From NCBI GenBank assembly GCA_937974625.1, contig CALJVJ010000026.1:1-35704 (forward strand): 35,704 bases of DNA, given 5' to 3'. Source of the DNA: an uncultured Saprospiraceae bacterium (GTDB lineage Bacteria; Bacteroidota; Bacteroidia; Chitinophagales; Saprospiraceae). The notes below the pieces were generated by a model that saw only the letters and a list, made by a program, of their open reading frames with translations, made no database searches and had not been told where the DNA came from. The position numbers were made by a program, and so were the translations under genes. Shown here one piece after another: positions 1 to 7,136 of this stretch. How positions within the stretch are numbered: the first letter of the stretch is position 1; every line of letters starts with the position of its first letter.

Positions 1-467
1 TAACTATTTATGACGGACTCTTTTTTCGCTCTACTTCGTTGAAAATACTCGCCATAGCAAGCTATGTCTGCGTTTTTCGCCTTGTTGAGCAAAAAAATAG
101 CCTCGGTCAAAAGAGCAACTTATTTATGTCCTAGCACTTACGTGGACACAATTATCTTTAGCTTATAATGGATTCTTTTTCCGCTAGCTGCCCATCCGCT
201 CGCGGTTCTCAAGCTGCGCTTGTTCATCCTTAGAATTTTATTCAATAGCAAAGGCTATTAAAGAAAATTATAAGAAAAACTATCAAAAAAATAACCTCAT
301 TCTATTTCTAAATTTAATTATATCCAAGTACTTAAGGTGAATTATTGGCATTCATAGCCTAACGGTCGGATTTGGATTCTTTATACTCCCTATTGAAATA
401 TTAACAAAGTTGATTTATTTGTCTAAGCGTTCGTACTTATCTTAGAAAACGATTATTTTAGCACCTC
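1..467. other. non-coding stretch with small inverted repeats
   Basis: No convincing gene was found here. All six frames are short or interrupted. The first 115 bases contain pyrimidine-rich tracts and short self-complementary words, such as ATAGCAAGCTAT near 54-65, of the kind found in interspersed intergenic repeats. The word TCCAAGTACTTA near 324-335 recurs at about 18220-18231, before the gene at 18247. This may be a shared repeat end or a chance match. The stretch leads into the palindromic operator before the gene at 518. Confidence 0.4.
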
Positions 468-486
468 TAATATGTACTACATATTA
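468..486. promoter_or_regulatory. putative GntR/FCD operator, copy 1
   Basis: This is a perfect 19-base palindrome, TAATATGTACTACATATTA, ending 31 bases before the start codon at 518. The central GTACTAC fits the GTa.tAC core known for FadR-type GntR regulators. The inner 17 bases occur once more in the window, at 5711-5727, again just before a start codon. A GntR/FCD gene lies between the two sites. The palindrome and its duplication are seen in the sequence. The pairing with that regulator is inferred. Confidence 0.7.
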
Positions 487-517
487 TTATATTTATGGCT
501 TTGTTTAATCTACCAAT

Positions 518-2527
518 ATGAAATTATCGATTTTCTCTTTTTTTCTTTTAAGTTGCTGCTTGTTCTCCTGTAAAAGCGAGAATAGTTTACAAATTATCCT
601 AGCCGAAAATGCGACAAAAACAGAAAAAATAACTGCCGAAGATTTAAAAGCAGATTTAGCTAAAGTAACCGATTTAGCCATCACCATTCTTTCAGAAAAA
701 GAAATCACCAATGGCGGGAGAAAAATAATATTAGGTACCAGTTCTTCCAATCAGCTAATGGCAGAAATGCTCAAAACAGCAAACCTATCCTTAACAACAA
801 ATACCCCAGGTGCAAGAGGTGGCATCTGGCAAAAAATAGATGATAAAACTATTATTTTAGCGGGAAGTGATATCCAAGGCATGCAATATGCGGTGTACGA
901 TTATGCCAAGTTAGTATTGGATATTGACCCACTTCATTATTGGACGGGACATCCTACTAAGAAAATAGAAGTCGAACAACTTTTCCAATTTGACAATAAA
1001 ATCATTCCACCACCGCTCGTGCCTTTATTGGTTTATTTTGAAAATGATGTCGATGAATTAGCCAATCTGAAAAAGCCTTTATTAGAATACGATTGGGCAT
1101 CTTATACCAATATGATTGATGCCTTGGTTCGGATGCGGTATAATGGCATTCAACTATTTGATATGTTGGGCAGACCTGAATTTTTCCTACGGCCTACTTA
1201 TCAAAAAATTAGACCTGATTATGATATTGATTTGACCTATATTGAAAAAATGATAGACTATGCACATGACCAAGGCATGAAAGTTCAAATAGATATGTCG
1301 ATGGGCTATAAAATCAAATCTTTAGAGAGTAAATATGCTGATTGCTGGAAGGATAATAAAGATAAATGGTTCGATGTTTGGAATTATTATCTGACAGAAT
1401 CTCCTATTGGGAAAGCAGATATTTTTTCCCTACGCCCTCGAAATCAAGTTTGGGATTGGGAATATAAAAGCACCTGTGGTGAAGATAAAATAGCCGTTTT
1501 TAATGAAGTGTCTAAAAATCTAGATTCCATAATTACGCAACATAATCCAAATGCGGATAAAGTAATCATTTGCTATTCCGACGGAATGAAGATGTTCAAT
1601 GAAGGGTTCAACCCGCCAAAAGATTGGATTATCGCTTGGTCAGATGATGGCTATGCAGATTTCAAACAATATCCAAAAAGTACCAAAGGCTATCCGTTTG
1701 GCACTTATATGCACGCAGGTTATTGGAAAAATCATACCGTATCCCACCCCTACCCCGAACAAATTGATACCATCATGAAAAAAATGTTTATCGAATATCA
1801 GGCAACCGCTTATTGTGAAGTAAATGGACAACAATTTCGACCATTCTTGGTTAACTTAGAAGCATTTAGTGAAGTTTGTTATAATCCAGAAAGCTATTCA
1901 GGAAAGGCGTTCTATCAACAATGGGCTAGCCGATATTTTGCTAAAGAAAATACAGCCGCAGTTATCGAAGTGATGCAATTATGGGATAAAGCTTCTTTTG
2001 GAAAGGCAGGTTATGTACAAAATCTATGGGAAATTAGAGAGGCCATATCCTACTTATCCAAACTACCGATTGAGCGACCAGGTAAAAACCCTACGTCTTA
2101 TGAAGCAAGGCGAGTGGATAATGACTTAGCCGATTTACAAAAGCGATTACCCATGTTGGAAATGGCGTTGACTCAAGCAAAAGCATTATTACCCCAAACA
2201 TCCGATTCGTATTTTTTTCATGACCAAGTTTATTTACCTATTCAGTTGTATATGGACTTACTGACTTTTGAAAATAACTTGCACCAATTGTATGCTATCA
2301 ATAGAAAACAGGAAGCATCCCCATCAAATTCGTTAAAATCGGAAGCTTTAGCCTTATTAAAAACGACAAGAGCACAACTGGAAGTTATCTATAAAAACAG
2401 CGAAAAGGGCGATAAGAATCCACGGTGGCAAGGTTGGTATCATCCTACTCAAAGGCGACCCAACAATGGATTCCCAACCGTTGAAATGATGGATGCTATT
2501 GAATTAGCAATTGTGGAAAAATGGTAA
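518..2527 (+). CDS. alpha-glucuronidase-like glycoside hydrolase lipoprotein (GH67/GH115-like)
   Basis: The 669-residue product begins with a lipoprotein signal peptide whose lipobox ends at Cys18, so it is probably anchored in the envelope facing outward. Residues 25-150 resemble the N-terminal alpha/beta domain of GH67 and GH115 alpha-glucuronidases: a GGRKIILGTS segment, then a GMQYAVYDYAK segment leading to PLHYWTG. A barrel-like part follows from about residue 165, with YNGIQLFD and the GMKVQIDMSMGYK strand. GH115 enzymes are usually 800-1000 residues, so this is short and divergent, and I cannot assign catalytic acids. A role in releasing glucuronic acid from glycans is inferred from the fold and from uronate genes nearby. 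The next gene starts 48 bases downstream, and a perfect palindrome precedes this one. It could instead be an uncharacterised relative with another specificity. Confidence 0.65.
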   Translation: MKLSIFSFFLLSCCLFSCKSENSLQIILAENATKTEKITAEDLKADLAKVTDLAITILSEKEITNGGRKIILGTSSSNQLMAEMLKTANLSLTTNTPGARGGIWQKIDDKTIILAGSDIQGMQYAVYDYAKLVLDIDPLHYWTGHPTKKIEVEQLFQFDNKIIPPPLVPLLVYFENDVDELANLKKPLLEYDWASYTNMIDALVRMRYNGIQLFDMLGRPEFFLRPTYQKIRPDYDIDLTYIEKMIDYAHDQGMKVQIDMSMGYKIKSLESKYADCWKDNKDKWFDVWNYYLTESPIGKADIFSLRPRNQVWDWEYKSTCGEDKIAVFNEVSKNLDSIITQHNPNADKVIICYSDGMKMFNEGFNPPKDWIIAWSDDGYADFKQYPKSTKGYPFGTYMHAGYWKNHTVSHPYPEQIDTIMKKMFIEYQATAYCEVNGQQFRPFLVNLEAFSEVCYNPESYSGKAFYQQWASRYFAKENTAAVIEVMQLWDKASFGKAGYVQNLWEIREAISYLSKLPIERPGKNPTSYEARRVDNDLADLQKRLPMLEMALTQAKALLPQTSDSYFFHDQVYLPIQLYMDLLTFENNLHQLYAINRKQEASPSNSLKSEALALLKTTRAQLEVIYKNSEKGDKNPRWQGWYHPTQRRPNNGFPTVEMMDAIELAIVEKW

Positions 2528-2575
2528 TTTCCTATTCAAAACTTCGTACAGTACTTATTTAAAACAGAAAATATA

Positions 2576-4813
2576 ATGAAAGATAATAGTCGTGTTTTTA
2601 GTATAATCTTTTTCCTATCATTTACTTTGTTGCTATTCAACTGTAATCAAGCACCACATTATAAAGATGAAATTTATGAAAAACCAGTCATAAATCAAGA
2701 CCCTTCTGCGCCCATGCTTTCGCCAGAAGAAAGCCAAAAATCCATCTATTTACCAGCAGGTTTTAAGCTAGAATTAGTAGCTAGTGAGCCAATGATAGAA
2801 GAACCGATTGCCATTGCTTTTGATGGAGATGGAAAGATGTACGTGGCAGAATTATTGACGTATATGCAAGATATTGATGGCACTAATAAGAATGAACCTT
2901 GGAGCAGAGTTTCCCTCTTAGAAGACACAAATGGGGATGGAAAAATGGATAAAAGCACCGTTTTTGTAGATAGTTTGGTTTTACCTAGAAACCTGTTGCC
3001 CCTAGACGACCGAATCATTATTTCCGAAACTTATTCTAGAAATTTTTACAGTTATAGAGATACGGGTGGGGATGGCGTAGCCGATGAAAAAAAACTGGTT
3101 TATGCCGATTCGACCAGATTTAAGGGAAATTTAGAACATCAAGCTGCTAACCTGACTTGGAATATCGACAATCGAATGTATTTGAGTAGAAGACCTTATG
3201 TTTTTCGGTGGGATAATGATAAAGGTACTATGCTAAAAGATACCTTATTGGATAGTCCCGAAGGACAGTATGGATTGACGCAAGATGAGAATGGAAAATT
3301 ATTTTATTCTAGAGCTGGTGGAGAGGTCGTTGCGAGTAATTTTCAACAACATGCCATATATGGCCCTTTAGAAATGGAAGGCCGGTGGGCGGATGATTTT
3401 GAAGAACCTTGGCCGATTATAGGAACGCCTGACGTACAAGGTGGCACAAAACGACTTAGACCAGACAACACTTTAAATAAATTTACGGGCGTAAGCGGAC
3501 AAGAAATATTTTTAGGTAATCGCCTTCCTACTTATGGGGATTTATTTATACCAGAACCTGTTGGTAGACTAGTAAGAAGAGCAAAAGTGGAAAATATTAA
3601 TGGTAAAACGGTCTTGTCCAATCCATACAAAAAAACAGAGTTCATGGCATCCACAGACCCCAATTTCAGACCTGTTCATGCGAGGAATGGGCCAGATGGT
3701 TGTTTGTATATCGTGGATATGTATAGAGGAATTATTCAGGAGGGAAATTGGGTAAAAAAAGGAAGTTTTCTACGGCCAGAAGTGGAGCGTCGGAACTTAG
3801 ATAAAAACATTGGTAGCGGCAGAATTTATAGAATTGTCCATGAACAAATGCCTCCAGAAAAACCGATAAAATTATTAGCGAAGTCTCCCGCTGAATTAGT
3901 GCCTTTTTTAGGGCATTCGAATGGATGGTATCGGTTTACGGCACAAAAGTTATTAGTCGTTAAACAAGCTACTTCGGTTATACCTGTTTTAAAAAATACC
4001 CTATTAAATAATGACTCGTTTTTTAATGGGTGGTTTGGAACAGCAAAGGATTTAGGCATTGAACGCTTACATGCATTATGGACTTTAGATGGCTTACAGG
4101 CATTGGATAAAGAACTGTTAATTCAAAAATTGGCAGATGAAGATACTAGAGTTCGTTGTGCAGCTATTCGCTTATGTGAAAAATATTTGAAGGCAGGAGA
4201 TGAACCTTTATTCAATCGTTTATATCAAATGACAGATGATTCAAGTATAGCTATACAAATTCAATTAGTCTTATCTTTTAAAGCTTATCAAGATAGGGAA
4301 ATGGCCGCTAATGTTATTGAAGAAATAGTAGATACGCATCCTGAAAATGAAGTAATTTTAGCTTCCTCCACGATAATACCTTCTGAATTAGAATCGTTAA
4401 AGAAAACGTTTGGGGAACGAGGTGGCAGTACCAGAAAATCAATTTATAGAGGTTTTGATATTTACAAAAGTTTGTGCGCCACTTGTCATGGGCAAGATGC
4501 GAAGGGGTTAAAGGGCTTAGGCCCAGCTTTAGTTGGTTCTCCTAGAATTATGTCTAAAGATGCTACTTCTGCCATAAAAATTTTATTAGATGGTTTATCA
4601 GGTCCAATTGATGGAAAAGAATATGGCATTATGACGCCTATGAAAACCTATGATGACCAATGGATTGCGGATGTATTGACGTATATTCAACAACACTTTG
4701 GTAAAATGAATAATCGAAGTCGAGTTCGAACTAAAAAGGTCAAAGCTATTCGAGAAAAATATGCCAATAGAGATAGTTATTGGACGATTGAAGAATTGGA
4801 GCAAAGTAAGTAA
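2576..4813 (+). CDS. PVC-type heme-binding dehydrogenase-like lipoprotein with C-terminal cytochrome c
   Basis: The 745-residue product starts with a lipoprotein signal (lipobox Cys23). Residues about 55-430 match the membrane-bound dehydrogenase N-terminal domain typical of Planctomycetes and Verrucomicrobia (TIGR02604-like). Signs are an opening LPAGFKLELVASEP, repeated DTNGDGKMD-type turns, and an ARNGPDGCLYIVDMYRG segment. A helical HEAT-like stretch follows at about 450-600. The C-terminal domain has a covalent heme site, CATCH at 634-638, with a likely Met ligand in the GIMTPMKTYDD segment. It probably oxidises a sugar or sugar derivative in the periplasm and passes electrons to its heme, but the substrate is unknown. 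It follows the glucuronidase-like gene closely and is probably co-transcribed with it. Its stop lies four bases from the end of the convergent regulator gene. Confidence 0.8.
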   Translation: MKDNSRVFSIIFFLSFTLLLFNCNQAPHYKDEIYEKPVINQDPSAPMLSPEESQKSIYLPAGFKLELVASEPMIEEPIAIAFDGDGKMYVAELLTYMQDIDGTNKNEPWSRVSLLEDTNGDGKMDKSTVFVDSLVLPRNLLPLDDRIIISETYSRNFYSYRDTGGDGVADEKKLVYADSTRFKGNLEHQAANLTWNIDNRMYLSRRPYVFRWDNDKGTMLKDTLLDSPEGQYGLTQDENGKLFYSRAGGEVVASNFQQHAIYGPLEMEGRWADDFEEPWPIIGTPDVQGGTKRLRPDNTLNKFTGVSGQEIFLGNRLPTYGDLFIPEPVGRLVRRAKVENINGKTVLSNPYKKTEFMASTDPNFRPVHARNGPDGCLYIVDMYRGIIQEGNWVKKGSFLRPEVERRNLDKNIGSGRIYRIVHEQMPPEKPIKLLAKSPAELVPFLGHSNGWYRFTAQKLLVVKQATSVIPVLKNTLLNNDSFFNGWFGTAKDLGIERLHALWTLDGLQALDKELLIQKLADEDTRVRCAAIRLCEKYLKAGDEPLFNRLYQMTDDSSIAIQIQLVLSFKAYQDREMAANVIEEIVDTHPENEVILASSTIIPSELESLKKTFGERGGSTRKSIYRGFDIYKSLCATCHGQDAKGLKGLGPALVGSPRIMSKDATSAIKILLDGLSGPIDGKEYGIMTPMKTYDDQWIADVLTYIQQHFGKMNNRSRVRTKKVKAIREKYANRDSYWTIEELEQSK

Positions 4814-4817
4814 CAAG

Positions 4818-5522
4818 CTACAACCTAGCATAATGTGGCGTTAAATGCTCTCGCATCCTTTTCCGAAATTGAGCAGCAGTCCCATTTTCTAAGGTATCAA
4901 TTAAATCAAAATGGTTGATTTTTCCTTTGGCAGGTGCTTTATCCAAAGTAGCCTCTACCGCTTCCATATAATTAAAAATAGGTAAAAGCAATTTTTGAAA
5001 CCTACTCAAAGTGGAGTTGCCAGACATAGCATATAACTTTCCATGGAATTCGACTTCATATTTTGACCTTACATCTTGGGAATTTTGACAATTTTCATCA
5101 GCAGCCTCTCTATTTGCAATATCTTTTAGCTCTTGAATATCTGTATCTTTTTTTCGTACAAATAATAAATCTGCCATTCCAACTTCTAAAACTAAACGCA
5201 ATTCAAAAATATCTTGCATATTTTCTTTACCCAATAAAGAAGGGTCCATAATTCTCGTAAGACCACTCAATAAATCAGGTTCCGTTATCACCATTCCCTT
5301 GCGTTTTTTGGATTCTACCATTCCCATCATTCGCAAGCGGCTTAAGGCTTCTCTCACGACATTCCTACTCACTCCAAGATGGGCAGCCAACTCTATTTCT
5401 TTAGGCAATTGGTCTCCAATATTAAAATTATTAGCTTTTAAATAGCTCAATAGTTTTTGCTCGACCTGTTCGGCTAAAGATTGATGCTTTTTAGGAATTA
5501 AATTAGCTGTTAGAAAATTCAC
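4818..5522 (-). CDS. GntR family transcriptional regulator, FadR/FCD subfamily
   Basis: The 234-residue protein has a winged helix-turn-helix at residues 15-80, with GDQLPKEIELAAHLGVSRN and VVREALSRLRMMGMVE. An all-helical FCD ligand domain follows at about 100-225. His160, His204 and His226 fit the metal-binding histidines of FCD domains, where bound metal helps hold a carboxylate ligand. Members of this subfamily often sense uronates or their breakdown products (UxuR and ExuR types). It is transcribed away from the GH28 gene. Two identical palindromes with a FadR-like core, before the genes at 518 and 5742, are its likely operators. The effector is probably a uronate-derived compound, but that is inference from the neighbours. 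Confidence 0.92.
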   Translation of the reverse strand: MNFLTANLIPKKHQSLAEQVEQKLLSYLKANNFNIGDQLPKEIELAAHLGVSRNVVREALSRLRMMGMVESKKRKGMVITEPDLLSGLTRIMDPSLLGKENMQDIFELRLVLEVGMADLLFVRKKDTDIQELKDIANREAADENCQNSQDVRSKYEVEFHGKLYAMSGNSTLSRFQKLLLPIFNYMEAVEATLDKAPAKGKINHFDLIDTLENGTAAQFRKRMREHLTPHYARL

Positions 5523-5549
5523 AGATATAGTTTTATTAGGATAAATTCA

Positions 5550-5570
5550 GTTGCTTTTTCAAAGAGCAAC
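5550..5570. promoter_or_regulatory. near-perfect palindrome upstream of the GntR gene
   Basis: This 21-base inverted repeat has arms GTTGCTTTTT and AAAGAGCAAC around a central C, with a single mismatch. It lies 28 bases before the GntR start codon. It differs from the 17-base palindrome shared by the two target promoters. It could be a 5' untranslated hairpin or an operator for a different protein. Confidence 0.35.
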
Positions 5571-5710
5571 ATTATACCTATTTTTTTTCATCAAACCAAT
5601 AAATTATAGAAAAATTCCCCTCTTTTTTATTACCTAAAATCGAATCCCTCTTTTTTTTCGCCCTCTTTTAGGTTACTTCTTTTATTTTTAATATATTGCT
5701 CAGGTAGTTG

Positions 5711-5727
5711 AATATGTACTACATATT
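5711..5727. promoter_or_regulatory. putative GntR/FCD operator, copy 2
   Basis: This perfect 17-base palindrome, AATATGTACTACATATT, ends 14 bases before the GH28 start codon. It is identical to the core of the site at 468-486. Placed so close to the start, a bound protein would block transcription or its early elongation, which fits repression by the divergently transcribed FCD-type regulator. Confidence 0.7.
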
Positions 5728-5741
5728 AATAAAGGTAATAA

Positions 5742-7136
5742 ATGACAATATACAATATATTAAATTTTGGAGCGGTAAGTAATCAACAGATAGATAATGC
5801 AAAATTTATTCAAAAGGCCATTGACTCCTGTAGTAAGAATGGTGGTGGATGTGTCCTTATTCCCGCCGGCCTCACCTTCATAACAGGACCTTTTAAATTG
5901 AAATCCAACATTGAATTCCGAGTAGAAACTGGGGCTATTTTATTAGCAAATCCAGATGAATCTGTTTATACAGAAAGTGCTTTCCGTGAAAACAAAGGAG
6001 AAGGTACTATCTGGATTGGTGGAGAAAATTTAGAAAATGTGTCGATTACAGGTGGTGGAATTATAGATGGAAATGGTGCTGCTTTTATGGGCGAAGAACT
6101 GAAAGAAGCCTTTGCATTAAAGCCCTTTGATACCATAGACCCACGACCTCATATTTTGACTTTAATTAATGTCAAAAATATAAAAGTACATAATATTACT
6201 TTTCAAAATGCGGCCTATTGGGGACTGCATTTCATTGGTTGTAAAGATGTATTAATCAACAATATTTTTATTTATAATAGTCTCAAAATTAGAAACGGCG
6301 ACGGGATAGATTTAGACCATTCCCAAAATGTAAATATCAGTAATTGTCATATCGAATCTGGAGATGATTGTATTTGCTTTAAAAATAGAAGAGAATACGC
6401 AGAATTTGGCCCTTGTTCCGATATTACGGTTACAGGTTGTACCTTGACTTCCACTTCTTGTGCTATAAAATTTGGTTCTGAAAACATGGATGCAATTAAA
6501 AATGTCGTCATTAATAATTGCATCATCAAAAATAGCAATCGGGGAATTGGTATACAAAACAGAGACGAAGGCACTGTTTCCAATGTGATTATTTCTAACA
6601 TCATCTTAGAATGTCGACTTTTTGGAGATGTTTGGTGGGGCAAAGCAGAACCAATTTATGTTACTGCATTTCCAAGAGCGAATAGTAGTGGGAAAGATGC
6701 TGGTGTTCGATTTCCTGAAGGGGCAACAAAAGGTGAAGTAGGAAAGGTGTCCAATATTTCTTTCAGCAATATCCAATGTACTAGCGAAAATGGCATTTTT
6801 GTTGGCGGAGAAAACCCTTCTAAAATAAGTAATATTCGTTTTCAAGGCATTGAATTAACCATTAACAAAACGACCCATTATAAAGGTGGTTTATATGACT
6901 GCCGTCCTTGTGAAGGTGCAGATATGATTATGGATGAAACTGCTGGGTTCTACTTATACCAAGCAGCTAATATATCCATTAAGGATTGCCAGTTGACTTG
7001 GGGTGAAAATCGGATGGATTATTATAAAAATGGATTGACAGCAATTGCTTGTGAGCAAGTAGAAGTAATTGATTATACTCACCCAAAGGCTGACAAAAAA
7101 CCTTCCATTACTATACCAACAAAACTACCTAAATAA
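5742..7136 (+). CDS. GH28 polygalacturonase-like protein without signal peptide
   Basis: The 464-residue protein has the right-handed beta-helix repeats of GH28. The motif NGDGID at 185-190 and SGDDC around Asp208-Asp209 supply the three conserved acidic residues. Family members hydrolyse galacturonan or rhamnogalacturonan chains. The usual GHG histidine motif is replaced by a TSCAIKFGSE segment, and the usual RIK motif by GIQ, so specificity is probably not that of classical endo-polygalacturonases. An in-frame TAA directly precedes the ATG, so no upstream signal peptide is possible, and the mature-like N-terminus suggests a cytoplasmic enzyme acting on imported oligosaccharides. The stop overlaps the start of the symporter gene by one base (TAATG), implying coupled translation. 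A perfect palindrome 14 bases upstream suggests GntR control. Confidence 0.85.
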   Translation: MTIYNILNFGAVSNQQIDNAKFIQKAIDSCSKNGGGCVLIPAGLTFITGPFKLKSNIEFRVETGAILLANPDESVYTESAFRENKGEGTIWIGGENLENVSITGGGIIDGNGAAFMGEELKEAFALKPFDTIDPRPHILTLINVKNIKVHNITFQNAAYWGLHFIGCKDVLINNIFIYNSLKIRNGDGIDLDHSQNVNISNCHIESGDDCICFKNRREYAEFGPCSDITVTGCTLTSTSCAIKFGSENMDAIKNVVINNCIIKNSNRGIGIQNRDEGTVSNVIISNIILECRLFGDVWWGKAEPIYVTAFPRANSSGKDAGVRFPEGATKGEVGKVSNISFSNIQCTSENGIFVGGENPSKISNIRFQGIELTINKTTHYKGGLYDCRPCEGADMIMDETAGFYLYQAANISIKDCQLTWGENRMDYYKNGLTAIACEQVEVIDYTHPKADKKPSITIPTKLPK

